Counted from the first letter of the stretch, positions 17,485 through 28,497 are shown. The stretch: 64,000 nucleotides of DNA from Methylorubrum rhodesianum (GCF_014199985.1 NZ_JACHOS010000014.1:92467-156466), one strand, 5' to 3'. Notes: a model not told the origin generated them from the letters alone. Numbers and translations are program-made.

Positions 17485-17517
17485 GCACGGAGCAGGACCA
17501 TCGGTCCTGTTCCGTGC
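17485..17517 (-). terminator. Hairpin after sorB
   Basis: GCACGGAGCAGGACC pairs with GGTCCTGTTCCGTGC (one G/T wobble) around a 3-base loop, about 10 bp beyond the sorB stop on the minus strand. Position and stability fit a terminator; a T-run is lacking. Confidence 0.45.
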
Positions 17518-17526
17518 CGCTTAGTA

Positions 17527-17847
17527 TCAGTAGGTGTCGGCGAGGTAGGCGGCGATGGCCTTGGCTTGCGCCTCGTCGATCGGCGCGTGGTAGACCTTGA
17601 CCATCTTGGTCACTTCGGACTCCCAGAAGGCCGCGCCTTTGCCCGGCGGCTGCATCGCGATGTAGTCCACCGAATGGCAGACGAGGCAGTTCGCCTGGGC
17701 CGCCTCGAAGCCTTCCGCGTGCGTGCCGGCCTTCGGCGCCCGCAGCTCCGCGGTCGGCTCCGGCACCGCGTAGGATTTCGGCGCGGCGAGCGCCGCGCCG
17801 GTCGCGAGGGCAAGCGCCGCCGCCAGGGCGAGGGTGATGCGGGTCAT
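17527..17847 (-). CDS. sorB: Monohaem cytochrome c, SorB-type sulfite dehydrogenase subunit
   Basis: 106 aa from ATG 17847, signal peptide of about 21 residues (ALALATGAALA). A single haem site CLVCH lies at about 54-58 of the precursor. Starts 13 bp after the sorA-like stop, in the same operon. In Starkeya novella SorB is the small cytochrome c that takes electrons from SorA in the periplasm and passes them to cytochrome c and oxidase. The arrangement and size match. Confidence 0.8.
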   Translation of the reverse strand: MTRITLALAAALALATGAALAAPKSYAVPEPTAELRAPKAGTHAEGFEAAQANCLVCHSVDYIAMQPPGKGAAFWESEVTKMVKVYHAPIDEAQAKAIAAYLADTY

Positions 17848-17860
17848 CGTCGTCACTCCC

Positions 17861-19072
17861 TCAGGCCGCGCGCACGCGGGTGGTCTCGACCACGTTGCGC
17901 AGGTACCCGGCCGGGTTCCAGCGCGGCTCCATCGGCTGGCTCGCCCCGTCGTTGGCGGTCGCCCGCACCCGGATCGCGTGCGTCCCCGGCGCCAAGTCCG
18001 TGTCGAGGGTCCAGGGCCGGAAGGCGTAGGGGCCGAGATCCTGCCCGAGCCGCGCCTCCGTCCAGGTCTTGCCGTCGTCGGTCGAGACCGCCACCGCCTT
18101 GATCCCGGAGCCGCCGTCAAAGGCGATGCCGCGCAAGGGCGTGCGCCCGGACTTCACCTGCGCCCCGTCGGTCAGGTTGGTCAGGAAGGAGCGCACCGTG
18201 AAGCGGTTGATCGGCACGGTCTTGTCCGCCGCCTTGCCGGGCTCGGTGCAGGCGCAATCGTTGTCGGGGATGCGATAGGCCTTCTGCATCCAGAAGCCGT
18301 CGAAGGGTTTGTCGAGCACGCTGATGCTCTCCAGGTGCTTGACCCAGTAGGTGCCGTAGAAGCCCGGCACGACGAGGCGCAGGGGATAGCCGTTGAGCCA
18401 GGGCAGGTCCTGCCCGTTCATGCCCCAGGCGAGCATCACCTGCCCGTCGCGGGCGTGGTCGAGCTTGAGCGACTTGGCGAAGTCCGGCGTCTCCGGGATC
18501 ACCGGGCCGTCGAGCCCGGTGAAGGCGACCTCCACGGCGCCCGCCTTCACCCCGGCCTTGTCGAGCACGGCCTTCAGCGGCACGCCGGTCCAGCGGGCGC
18601 AGCCCATGGCGCCGTTGGCGAGCTGCCCGCCGGCCATGCGCGGTTCGAAGAAGCCGCGGGAATTGCCCGAGCACTGGTTGACCGCGACGATCTCGGTCGT
18701 CGGCATCGCCTTCAGGTCGGCGAGCGAGAGCGAGACCTCCCGCTCGACATGGCCCTTGATCGCGACGCGGTAGGTCTCGGGATCGATCTCGGTCGGGATG
18801 TCGGCGAGATGGTAGCGCACGAAGAACGCGTCGTTGGGCGTGATCGCGCCCTCGTCGAACACCGAGAACGGAGTCTCCAGCTGCGGCGGACGCGCGGTCA
18901 TCTGGAGCAGCGGGCGCTTGCCCGGATAGGCCACCAGGGGCCGTTCGCCGTTGCCGAAGGGCAGCGTGGCGTTGTCGCCCGCGAGCGTGCGCAAGGACGC
19001 GAAAGTGCCACCGCCGAGGCCCGCCAGGGCGGTGAGGCCCGCCCGCCTGATGAGATCGCGTCTGTCGAGCAT
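17861..19072 (-). CDS. sorA: SorA-type periplasmic sulfite dehydrogenase, Moco subunit
   Basis: 403 aa from ATG 19072. A twin-arginine leader (RRDLIRRAGLTALAGL) sends the folded Mo protein to the periplasm. The Moco domain contains the ligand Cys in VNQCSGNSRGFF (about 152) and WTGVPLKAVLD; the C-terminal dimerization domain covers about 290-400 (STDDGKTWTEARLG). Oxidizes sulfite to sulfate, with the cytochrome c encoded next (17527-17847) as acceptor. Upstream on the same strand is an ECF sigma/anti-sigma pair, and an ECF-like promoter sits just before the gene. Confidence 0.9.
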   Translation of the reverse strand: MLDRRDLIRRAGLTALAGLGGGTFASLRTLAGDNATLPFGNGERPLVAYPGKRPLLQMTARPPQLETPFSVFDEGAITPNDAFFVRYHLADIPTEIDPETYRVAIKGHVEREVSLSLADLKAMPTTEIVAVNQCSGNSRGFFEPRMAGGQLANGAMGCARWTGVPLKAVLDKAGVKAGAVEVAFTGLDGPVIPETPDFAKSLKLDHARDGQVMLAWGMNGQDLPWLNGYPLRLVVPGFYGTYWVKHLESISVLDKPFDGFWMQKAYRIPDNDCACTEPGKAADKTVPINRFTVRSFLTNLTDGAQVKSGRTPLRGIAFDGGSGIKAVAVSTDDGKTWTEARLGQDLGPYAFRPWTLDTDLAPGTHAIRVRATANDGASQPMEPRWNPAGYLRNVVETTRVRAA

Positions 19073-19132
19073 CCGAAGTCCTCCCCTGTCCGCGCGTGAC
19101 TCCGGCGACCGGGCCCGCGACGTGCGGAGGAG

Positions 19133-19160
19133 GAGACGCACGTCGCCCGCGGTCTATTCG
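19133..19160 (-). promoter_or_regulatory. ECF-like promoter of sorAB
   Basis: On the minus strand CGAATA (19155-19160) is followed after 12 bases by CGTGCGTCTC (19133-19142), 61 bp before sorA. It resembles the GGAATA-N12-CCGGCATCTC promoter of the sigma 1 operon at most positions with the same spacing. Confidence 0.4.
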
Positions 19161-19194
19161 CGGCGGGCCGAAATAAATTCGCTGCTCGCCCCGG

Positions 19195-19911
19195 TCAGCC
19201 GGTGCAGGGGCGCGCCGAGAGTCCGGTGGCCCGGTCCAGGGCAAGCCGCAGGCGGTCCGTCCTGTCCGGCGTCGTGAGCAGCGCGGCCGCCTCGGCCAGC
19301 AGGGCGAACCGTTCGGCCGGTACCGTCTCGGTCAGGAGGACGTATCGCCGCCCCTCGCTATCCCAGCGCGCCACACGCGGGCCGCTGTCCCCTTGCGCGA
19401 TCTCCAGACCGGCCTGCCCGCGCGACGGTCCGCTCCAGATGGCGAGCCGGCAACCGTGACGCCCCTCGTAACCTGCGAGCCGACCGGCCGAACCGTCGTC
19501 CGGGGACAGGTAGACCAAGCGGAAGCCTGCCGCCCCCAGATCGAGGGGGAAGCCATTCGGGCCGCCCGCGGGCCGCACGTCGTTCGCGGGTGAGCCCGCC
19601 GCACCCCATGCCGTGAAGGCCGCGCGCGCGGGGTCGGCCGGCGGGCGAGACGACAGGGCGAGCCAGCCGGCGCCGACGAGGACGACCAGGGCCGCGGCGC
19701 ACGCCCATCCGAGGGAGGCGCGGGCGATCGGCGCGCGCCGGGGCGGCACGGCCGCAGCCTTCACCTCCTGTTTCACTCCCTGCTTCAGCCGGGTCAGGGT
19801 CGCGACCCGCGCGGCCAGGACCGGATCGCGGGCCAGCGTCTCCGCGACTGCGCGCCGGTCCTGCGGATCGAGTTCCCCATCGACGTAGGCATTGAGGGTC
19901 TCCCAGCGCAT
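19195..19911 (-). CDS. Anti-sigma factor, membrane-anchored (pair 2)
   Basis: 238 aa from ATG 19911, overlapping the sigma stop by one base (TGATG). N-terminal sigma-binding helices (LNAYVDGELDPQDRRAVAE), one transmembrane helix (about 72-90, GWACAAALVVLVGAGWLAL) and a periplasmic domain. Layout and many residues parallel the anti-sigma factor at 13971-14765, pointing to an old duplication. Next downstream is sorA, 122 bp away. Confidence 0.8.
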   Translation of the reverse strand: MRWETLNAYVDGELDPQDRRAVAETLARDPVLAARVATLTRLKQGVKQEVKAAAVPPRRAPIARASLGWACAAALVVLVGAGWLALSSRPPADPARAAFTAWGAAGSPANDVRPAGGPNGFPLDLGAAGFRLVYLSPDDGSAGRLAGYEGRHGCRLAIWSGPSRGQAGLEIAQGDSGPRVARWDSEGRRYVLLTETVPAERFALLAEAAALLTTPDRTDRLRLALDRATGLSARPCTG

Positions 19912-20399
19912 CACGGCCCCTCGCTCCCATCGGACGACCCGGCGATCCGGTGCAGCATGATCCGCCTCGCCCTGTGCAGACGGCTCATGACCGTGCCGAC
20001 GGGAATGCCGAGCCGTTCGGCGGTCTCCCGGTAGCTCAAGCCTTCGACGTCCACGCAAGTCACGACAGCCCGGCAGGGCATATCGAGAGCGGCGAAGGCT
20101 TGGCGCACGGCGATCGCCTCGATCAGGCGGTCGTCGAACCCCTCGTCGGGCCAATCGAGGAGCTCATCCTCGTGGTGGAGGCGGGTCCGGCGGATCCGGT
20201 CGATCCAGGCGTGGCGCACGATCTGGAACAGGTAGGCGCGGGCCGCGTGAGGCTCACTGGGAGTCGTACGCGTGGAAAGCGCCTTGAGAGCACTCTGCTG
20301 CATCAGGTCACGTGCGGCGTCGGGCTCACGCGTCAGGGCTAGCGCGTAGCGGAACAGGCGCGGCCACGCATCGACGAGGTGCTGACCGATGGACCGCAT
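19911..20399 (-). CDS. ECF RNA polymerase sigma factor (pair 2)
   Basis: 162 aa from ATG 20399 (an ATG at 20438 in the same frame is possible; GGAGGA lies between them). Region 2 (DAARDLMQQSALKALS, YLFQIVRHAWIDRIR) and region 4 (LSYRETAERLGIPVGTVMSR) are intact. Heads a cluster sigma - anti-sigma - sorA - sorB on one strand. It should respond to a signal sensed by its membrane anti-sigma factor, plausibly sulfite or a linked oxidative cue. Confidence 0.85.
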   Translation of the reverse strand: MRSIGQHLVDAWPRLFRYALALTREPDAARDLMQQSALKALSTRTTPSEPHAARAYLFQIVRHAWIDRIRRTRLHHEDELLDWPDEGFDDRLIEAIAVRQAFAALDMPCRAVVTCVDVEGLSYRETAERLGIPVGTVMSRLHRARRIMLHRIAGSSDGSEGP

Positions 20400-20438
20400 C
20401 CTGATGTGTCGTCCTCCCCGCACTCCATAGCACATCAA

Positions 20439-20794
20439 TGCATGTCCACACAGAGCCGCAACGGTCGACGATGGTTGTGGATGTCGGGAGGCCTTACACC
20501 TCTGCAGCGCTACTCGGAGCGTTGTTATTGCTGAACAATCGATAGCAGGCTCGCATGTCTGCTTTCAGGCATGTGAGGATGCGGTTTTAAGGCAGGGGTG
20601 GGCGCGAAGCTGAATGTCCGGTTACGGGTATCGAGTTGATGTCCGCTCATGGCGCGTCTGAGACCTATGATCCGATCTGCGCCGATATCCGCTTCTGAGA
20701 TGCCGGAAGGCTGCTGAATGGCCGAGATTAAGCGCAAAACGGCACGTCGGCTTTAGCGAGCTTGATCACCGAAGCTGACGTGGCGCATGGGTCT
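20439..20794. other. 356-bp stretch without a recognisable gene
   Basis: Lies between the sigma 2 gene and the integrase stop. Only short ORFs without domain pattern are present. Sequence of the type TGTCNGCTTYCAGGCA (about 20553) recalls a stretch near 8670, so both gaps may hold remnants of one dispersed sequence. Confidence 0.4.
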
Positions 20795-23314
20795 TTAAGG
20801 CACGTCAAACGGCTTCTGGTTTCGGCGCGGACACGCCTCAGGCAGCAGAGAAGACCGTCCAGGTTCTTCCCTGTTGTCCTTTCGCAGCGAGTGAAGTGGC
20901 GATGATGGAAGGGATCGGCGGCGCGACGAACGTCCCTTTGCCGATACTTGGTCCCCCAAGGAGCCGAGCGTCAGGGAAGGCCCAAGGAGCGTCCAGTCAT
21001 ACGCCCGCAGATCCCGCGTGACTTCGGGAATGGCGGCAATGGCCGTGCGCATATCTTCCGGCTTGAGCGTCTTCTTGTAGTTCCGTGAGTTCACGGTGGC
21101 GCCCTCATGGCCCATCATCGACTCCCGGATCGGATCGAGCACCTGCTGCCGGATCATCTCCGTATTGCCGAAATGCCGGAAGGAATGGAATGTCTTGCGC
21201 TCCTCACGGGCCGAAGGCACGGCTTCGTCCAGAACGACCGTCCAGCGCTTGTCGAACAGGTTCGACAAGGGCGTGTTCTCGCCAAACTGCGCGATCTCCG
21301 CGAAGATCAGATCGCTTCGTGCACCGGATCTGTCCCGCACGTAATCCAGGAAACCGAGGCGGATCAGCTCTGGATGGAGTGGCAGCGTCCGACGCGACAC
21401 CGCGTTCTTGAGGCGCCGTCTGCGTGTCGGCCGGATCTTGAGCGTGGCCTGCTCCACATCGACGTCGCCGAGCTCAAGGTAGACCAGTTCGGACAGGCGC
21501 GCGCAGGTGTAGTAGCCCAGGAGCGGCAGCCAGTAGACGGCTGCGAAGATCTGCTGCCCCCGTGCGACCCGCAGCATCTCCGCTTCCGAGACCGTCGACG
21601 TCCAGACGGGGTGCGCGAACAGCGTCTTCACCTCGTCGACCTCAAAAGCCGGTCGCTTCTCGCCGTCCCGCTCCGGGTCGATCAGGCGGAAGTCGCCCAG
21701 GAGCTCGACCTGTCCGATCGGGCGCTGCTTGGCCCGGCAGTACTTCGCGATGGTCGAGAGCTGCGTGATATGCCGGTTCACGGTCGCGGGGCTGAGCCCG
21801 ACTTTCTCGGTCTGCCCCATAGCTCGCATCGTTCGGCCGCGCTCGACCAGGTCCGCGATCGACAGTGCCGCGTCACGTGAACTCTTGCCGTAGGACTTCG
21901 GCAGATTCGAGAGGTTCTGGATATAGGCAGCGAGATGGGAGTGCCTGATCTGCCGCAGGTCATCGGTGCCTGCGATATCGCCCAGCATCGCTGCGACGGC
22001 CCGATGCTGACGCTGAGTTTTCTCATCCCAGGTGGTGCCCTTGTGCGTGATGAGTTGTTCGACCACCTCAGTCAGCGAGTTCGTGACCGGACCGGAATCG
22101 GCTTCGCTCCCCTCACGCGCATCGTCCAGACCTCGTTGATCGACGTCTGGAGTGTGATCGGTGGCGGCTGGAACGCGATCCTCCCCGTCAAACTCCGAAG
22201 CGCCAGACGATGGTCTTGACGCCATATCCGGCGCGGCCGCCTCCGCTTTTGGAGGGTACGACGCAGGGTCTGATGCCGCGGGTGGAGGGTTCCGGTCGGC
22301 GATAGGGTCTTGGTCGGGTGCCGGCTGGCTGAGGGGGGCGGATTTGGGACTGGCCGGATCGGTATAGCTGCCCTCTACCTGCGGCGGCATGTTTGAGGCC
22401 TGGACCTCGAAGTCGCCCCACTCGAAGCTGTCAGCGCCGTCGAAGTCGGATGTGGCCCAGCCCAGCGTGTCGCGCGGCATCTCATCCCTGGCACGCATCG
22501 CCGAGAGGTTGGCCCAGGCCTCCCGCGGATCGCAGCGGGCCTCGGCATAGGTCGTGGCGAATTCGCGCGAGACGTGCCCCGAGACGGCCGCGAGCCCGCG
22601 CAGGCACTTTGTCAGCCCGGCTTCGGTCACGGGCTCGCCCATGCTGATCAGCATGGCCTGGAGATAGGCGCGAGGTGGTGTGAGCCGTCCCGTCTCGTCA
22701 GGGCGTCCGAGATCGCGCAGATAGCCGTTCACGATGCGGCGGCGGATCGCTCCGCGTTCCGTCAGGCTGAAGCCTTCCTGCTTCAGGCGCGCATCGAGTT
22801 CGCTGTCGTACCCCGCATCGAAGCCGTCCTCGCCTGCGAGCGCCTGCAGACGCCCGAAGATGCGGTACTCTCGCGCACGCCTCTCCATCAGCGCCGGCCA
22901 GTCGCCGACGAGCGGATCACGCGGTGGATCGAGGTCGCGCCGCAGGCGCGTCAAGCGCGCGCTTCGCTCCCGGTCGACATAGGCGCGGAGATGGTCACGG
23001 ATCTGACTGGTGCTACGCATGGCGGGATCGTCCCGGACGCGGAGGCTTTCCGCGTTGAGTGCCCAGCCGAGTGTGCGCGCACTCGCCGGGTCGGTTGTGC
23101 CCAGGCTGAGAGCGACCGTGGCGGAACTCCCCTTAGCAGAGGCACCAGGGGGTCGTGTCCGCTCATCGCAACGGAATCGCCTACGCCACCAGTATACCGC
23201 ACCGCGTCGGTACACGTTAGAACAAATCGTCAACGGCCTGCCCCTGTGGACAAGCGCGTGCAACAGCTCTGCGTACAATCGGTGCAGCCGCGAGAGCGGC
23301 TGAGCACGGATCAC
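20795..23314 (-). CDS. Large tyrosine recombinase/integrase next to tRNA-Gln
   Basis: 839 aa from ATG 23314; a TTG at 23233 just before NVYRRGAVYWWRRRF, the usual N-terminal start of such integrases, is an alternative. A long variable middle (about 250-410) is Asp/Ser/Pro-rich. The SAM-like core-binding domain (about 415-540) precedes the catalytic domain with YYTCARLSELVYLELGDVD (first Arg), FHSFRHFGNTEM (HxxR) and MGHEGATVNSRNYKK (His and nucleophilic Tyr), all intact. The gene starts only 27 bp from the 3' end of tRNA-Gln, the classic layout of an island integrase using the tRNA end as attachment site, with the element extending leftwards. Confidence 0.88.
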   Translation of the reverse strand: MIRAQPLSRLHRLYAELLHALVHRGRPLTICSNVYRRGAVYWWRRRFRCDERTRPPGASAKGSSATVALSLGTTDPASARTLGWALNAESLRVRDDPAMRSTSQIRDHLRAYVDRERSARLTRLRRDLDPPRDPLVGDWPALMERRAREYRIFGRLQALAGEDGFDAGYDSELDARLKQEGFSLTERGAIRRRIVNGYLRDLGRPDETGRLTPPRAYLQAMLISMGEPVTEAGLTKCLRGLAAVSGHVSREFATTYAEARCDPREAWANLSAMRARDEMPRDTLGWATSDFDGADSFEWGDFEVQASNMPPQVEGSYTDPASPKSAPLSQPAPDQDPIADRNPPPAASDPASYPPKAEAAAPDMASRPSSGASEFDGEDRVPAATDHTPDVDQRGLDDAREGSEADSGPVTNSLTEVVEQLITHKGTTWDEKTQRQHRAVAAMLGDIAGTDDLRQIRHSHLAAYIQNLSNLPKSYGKSSRDAALSIADLVERGRTMRAMGQTEKVGLSPATVNRHITQLSTIAKYCRAKQRPIGQVELLGDFRLIDPERDGEKRPAFEVDEVKTLFAHPVWTSTVSEAEMLRVARGQQIFAAVYWLPLLGYYTCARLSELVYLELGDVDVEQATLKIRPTRRRRLKNAVSRRTLPLHPELIRLGFLDYVRDRSGARSDLIFAEIAQFGENTPLSNLFDKRWTVVLDEAVPSAREERKTFHSFRHFGNTEMIRQQVLDPIRESMMGHEGATVNSRNYKKTLKPEDMRTAIAAIPEVTRDLRAYDWTLLGPSLTLGSLGDQVSAKGRSSRRRSLPSSPLHSLRKDNREEPGRSSLLPEACPRRNQKPFDVP

Positions 23315-23341
23315 AGTCAGATCAATAACTTAGCTGAGGCT

Positions 23342-23416
<75 letters not shown>

Positions 23417-23600
23417 TCGGCTCCAAGCCGCCGGTTCTCTAGACGGGCCGGGCAGGGCTGGCAACCGGGTTGACCGGGTCCGCCGTGATCCGGCGACGTT
23501 TTTGTCCGGAGAGCTTCGACCCGCGCGGCGATCGTCTCACGGCGCCCCCTGCTCGGGACCGGCAGGACGTCCTATGCTGCGGCCGAACGGGAGGCGTGTG

Positions 23601-24350
23601 ATGGCGGTGGATGATCGGGTCGCGGTCGTGACCGGGGCGGGGTCCGGGATCGGACGGGCCGTCGCGCTCGGCCTGGCGCAGGCCGGGTGGCGGCTGGTGC
23701 TGGCCGGACGGCGGGGGGCGGCGCTGGAGCGGGTCGCTGCGGAACTGCCGGGCGAGGCGGCGTGCGTACCGACCGACGTGTCCGATCCGCGCGCCGTCGA
23801 GGCGCTGTTCGCCGCCGTCGGTGCGCGCTTCGGGCGGCTCGATCTGCTGTTCAACAATGCCGGCATCTTCACACCCGCCGCGACCGTGGACGAGGTGGCG
23901 GTCGAGGACTGGCTGGCCAGCGTCAACGTCAATCTAACCGGCGCCTTCCTCTGCACCCGCGCCGCCTTCGGGATGATGCGGCGGCAGGAACCGCAGGGCG
24001 GGCGCATCATCAACAACGGCTCGATCGCAGCCTACGCGCCGCGGCCGATGTCGGCGCCCTACGCCGCCACCAAGCACGCCATCACGGGGCTGACCCGGGC
24101 GACGGCGCTCGACGGACGCCCCTTCGACATCGCCTGCGGACAGATCGATGTCGGCAATGCCGAGACCGAGATGACGCGGAGCTTCGGGCAGGGCGCGCGG
24201 CAGGCCGACGGCTCGATCCGGCCCGAGCCGTACATGGAGGCGGCGCATGTCGCGGACGCCGTCGTCTACATGGCCGGGCTGCCGCTCTCGGCCAACGTCC
24301 TGTTCATGACCGTGATGGCCACCGGCATGCCCTTCGTCGGGCGGGGGTAG
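23601..24350 (+). CDS. Short-chain dehydrogenase/reductase
   Basis: 249 aa; ATG 23601 follows GGGAGG. Classic SDR: TGAGSGIGRA cofactor motif at about 12-21, NNAG at about 87, and catalytic S (NNGSIAAYAP), Y and K (YAATK at about 153-157). Asp near DVSDPR and Arg near AGRRG suggest a preference that cannot be decided here. Substrate unknown. Single gene, first clear chromosomal ORF right of the tRNA-Gln boundary. Confidence 0.88.
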   Translation: MAVDDRVAVVTGAGSGIGRAVALGLAQAGWRLVLAGRRGAALERVAAELPGEAACVPTDVSDPRAVEALFAAVGARFGRLDLLFNNAGIFTPAATVDEVAVEDWLASVNVNLTGAFLCTRAAFGMMRRQEPQGGRIINNGSIAAYAPRPMSAPYAATKHAITGLTRATALDGRPFDIACGQIDVGNAETEMTRSFGQGARQADGSIRPEPYMEAAHVADAVVYMAGLPLSANVLFMTVMATGMPFVGRG

Positions 24351-24455
24351 GGGAGGCGGCTTTGCGTCGGCCGCGCGGAACGCGTAGAGAGCGAGACACC
24401 GCCCGGCCCCCTTCGAGACGAGCGGCCGTCCGCATTGCGGCGGCCGGTGCCCGCC

Positions 24456-26078
<1,623 letters not shown>

Positions 26079-26137
26079 GCCGAGTGGCCGGAGCCTCGGG
26101 CTGCCCTTCGCGGCATTCCCCGAAGCTCCGGCGGCTC

Positions 26138-26329
26138 TCAGTCGTAGTCGAGATCCAGCGAGCGCTCGAAGGCGATGGCGCTCATCTCGCGCCCCTTCGG
26201 GTCGGCAACCGAGATGTTGCGGAAGCCGCGCCCGGCCAGCTCCCAGGTCTTTTCGAGAGCCTGCTCGTCCGTGCCGCAGGCGAAGGCCAGGGTGCGGCCG
26301 GAGGGATCCGTTCCCGTCACCTTGTACAT
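26138..26329 (-). CDS. Small conserved-looking protein
   Basis: 63 aa from ATG 26329 with AGGAGG just upstream. Soluble, with mixed strands and helices (MYKVTGTDPSGRTLAFACGT). No family recognised. Lies between prfC (convergent) and a TerB-like gene in the same orientation. Confidence 0.65.
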   Translation of the reverse strand: MYKVTGTDPSGRTLAFACGTDEQALEKTWELAGRGFRNISVADPKGREMSAIAFERSLDLDYD

Positions 26330-26408
26330 GGCCGTCCTCCTGTCCGAGCCGTGAGATAGGCCCGGCGCCGCCCGGGAGAAGGGGAGCCGGCCGTCGGGGC
26401 GGGTCGCA

Positions 26409-26843
26409 TCAGCCGAGCAGCGTCGCCTTGTCCACGTCGAGCGCCTGGGCCAGTTCGTCGAGGACCCGGTGCTCGCTCTCCGTGATGCCGCCCTTGTCGG
26501 CCACATCCGCGGCGATCAGGAAGACGTGCTGGCGCTGCTCGAGCGGACGCTCGGCGATCGCCGCGACGTGCTGGCTGTTCTCCAGGCGACCGGCGCGCAG
26601 CTCGGCGCGGGCCAGCGCCTCGAACAGCGCCTTCTCGAGGGAGAGCGTGTCGTAGGATTTCTGAAGGATGGGATTGGCCCGCATGCTGACGAGGGCCGCC
26701 TCGATCTCCTCCTCGTCGGTATCGCCGTCGGCGACGATCACGTTGGCCGCGGCGGAGACCGCCGCGTGCATGAACGCGATATCGCCCGCGTAGGACATCA
26801 CCACCCTGTTGAAACGGACGAGGGCGTCCTGAAAAAACCCCAT
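26409..26843 (-). CDS. TerB-like protein
   Basis: 144 aa from ATG 26843. Helical protein with the TerB pattern: AVSAAANVIVADGDTDEEEIEA near residues 28-49, repeated later as LIAADVADKGGITESEHRVL. The acidic turn residues (DGDTDEEE) are typical of the metal-binding TerB fold linked to tellurite resistance and stress proteins. It stands without other ter genes, so only the fold is assigned. Confidence 0.75.
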   Translation of the reverse strand: MGFFQDALVRFNRVVMSYAGDIAFMHAAVSAAANVIVADGDTDEEEIEAALVSMRANPILQKSYDTLSLEKALFEALARAELRAGRLENSQHVAAIAERPLEQRQHVFLIAADVADKGGITESEHRVLDELAQALDVDKATLLG

Positions 26844-26943
26844 CTTGCACTCCTCCAGGGGCACGTCCCTGAACGCACGGTGCCGGCGCCGATGGTTCCA
26901 ACGCGGGCAGCGACCCGTCAAGATGGCAAGCTTGACGGGTCCC

Positions 26944-27714
26944 TCACAGTTCCGCCGAGCGGCGCGACAGTTCGGCCCGCAAATGGCGCGCCGCCTCGAC
27001 CAGGGTGGCGTCCCGGCGCTGGCGCGGGCGGGGCGGGGCGATGGTGACATCCGCCGCGATCCGGCCGGGGCTGCCGGCCAGCACCACGACCCGGTCGGCG
27101 AGATAGACCGCCTCGTCGATGTCGTGGGTCACGAACAGCACCGTCTTGCCCGTCTGCGCCTTGATGCGCTGGATCTCGTCCTGAAGGCCCTCGCGGGTGA
27201 AGCTGTCGAGCGCCGAAAACGGCTCGTCCATCAGCAGCACCTCGGGCTCGACCGCGAGCGCGCGGGCGATGGCCACGCGCTGGCGCTGCCCGCCGGAGAG
27301 CTGGTGCGGCCAGCGGCCGGCGAGGTCGGACAATCCGACGAGCTTGAGCATCGCCGCCGCCCGCTCCCGCCGCTCGGACCTCGAAAGGCCGTGCCGCTCC
27401 AGGCCGAAGGCGACGTTGTCGATCACCCGCCGCCACGGCAGCAGCCGCGCGTCCTGGAACACGAGCGCCATCGGCGTGCGGGTTCGCTCGGGGTCGGTGC
27501 CGAGATGGACCGTGCCGGTGCTGGGCTTGGCCAGATCGATCAGCACCCGCAGGAGCGTCGATTTGCCGACGCCGGATTCGCCGACGATGACGAGGAATTG
27601 CCCGCGCGGCACCGCGAGATCGAGGGCGGACAGGATCTCGGTGCGGCGCCCGTCGCGCTCATAGGCGAGACTCAGACCCCGGATGTCGATGATGGGCGGC
27701 TGCGTCGAACTCAT
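26944..27714 (-). CDS. ABC transporter ATP-binding protein, nitrate/sulfonate/taurine type
   Basis: 256 aa. Walker A GESGVGKST (about 44-52), signature LSGGQRQRVAIARAL, Walker B VLLMDEP and the switch His in VTHD. Third gene of a substrate-binding/permease/ATPase operon (29523 down to 26944). Belongs to the SsuB/TauB/NrtD subfamily; imports small anions such as aliphatic sulfonates. Substrate choice within the family is not determined. Confidence 0.88.
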   Translation of the reverse strand: MSSTQPPIIDIRGLSLAYERDGRRTEILSALDLAVPRGQFLVIVGESGVGKSTLLRVLIDLAKPSTGTVHLGTDPERTRTPMALVFQDARLLPWRRVIDNVAFGLERHGLSRSERRERAAAMLKLVGLSDLAGRWPHQLSGGQRQRVAIARALAVEPEVLLMDEPFSALDSFTREGLQDEIQRIKAQTGKTVLFVTHDIDEAVYLADRVVVLAGSPGRIAADVTIAPPRPRQRRDATLVEAARHLRAELSRRSAEL

Positions 27715-27722
27715 CGCCGGAC

Positions 27723-28475
27723 TCACGCGCGCCACCGCAGCAGCCAGCCCTGCAGGGCGACGAAGCCGGTATCGAACAGGCCGTAAAGCCCGGCCATGGT
27801 GAGCATGTAGACCACGACGATATCGGTGGAGAGGAGCGAGGAGGCCTGCATCATCCGCGCGCCGATGCCGGGCACGCCGAAGATCTCGGCGGCGACCACC
27901 GCCATCCAGGCCTGGCCGAGCGCCGTGCGCAGGCCGACGAGGATGCCGGGGGTGGCGGCGGGCAGCAGGATCTTGGTGAGCCGCGCGAACGGCCCGCGGA
28001 AGCCGAAGGCCTGGGCCACCTCGATCAGGTCGCGGTCGACCCCGCGCACCGCGCCTTGCGTGGCAAAGAACACGATCCAGAACACGCCGATGGCGATGAT
28101 GAACACGGCCGCCGAGGGCTGGACCCCGAACCAGATGATCGCGAAGGGGACCCAGGCGAGACCGGGGATGGGCCGCAGCAGCCGCACGACCCAGGCGGTC
28201 AGGCTCTCGAACCAGCGGAACATGCCGGAGAGCAGCCCCAGCGCGATGCCGGCGCCGGCGCCGGCGCCGAGCCCGACCACGTAGTGGCTCAGGCTCTCGG
28301 CGACCGCGCGCAGCCACGCGCCGCTCGCGATCTCCCGGGCGAAAGCCGTCGGGAGGGAGGAGGGCGGCGGCAGGAAGGCCGGGTTGATGAGGTCGAGCCG
28401 GGGCGCCGCCTCCCACAGGGCGAGGAAGGCGGCGAGCCCGACGGCCGCAAGCGCAGCCGAGCGGAACGAGGTCAT
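27723..28475 (-). CDS. ABC transporter permease, SsuC/TauC type
   Basis: 250 aa, six hydrophobic segments, with the coupling-helix EAA motif at VAQAFGFRGPFARLTKILLP and IGVFWIVFF. Ends 8 bp before the ATPase start and follows the substrate-binding gene by 22 bp, so a single operon. Confidence 0.88.
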   Translation of the reverse strand: MTSFRSAALAAVGLAAFLALWEAAPRLDLINPAFLPPPSSLPTAFAREIASGAWLRAVAESLSHYVVGLGAGAGAGIALGLLSGMFRWFESLTAWVVRLLRPIPGLAWVPFAIIWFGVQPSAAVFIIAIGVFWIVFFATQGAVRGVDRDLIEVAQAFGFRGPFARLTKILLPAATPGILVGLRTALGQAWMAVVAAEIFGVPGIGARMMQASSLLSTDIVVVYMLTMAGLYGLFDTGFVALQGWLLRWRA

Positions 28476-28497
28476 GGCGTCAGGGGCGTGAGGGAGA

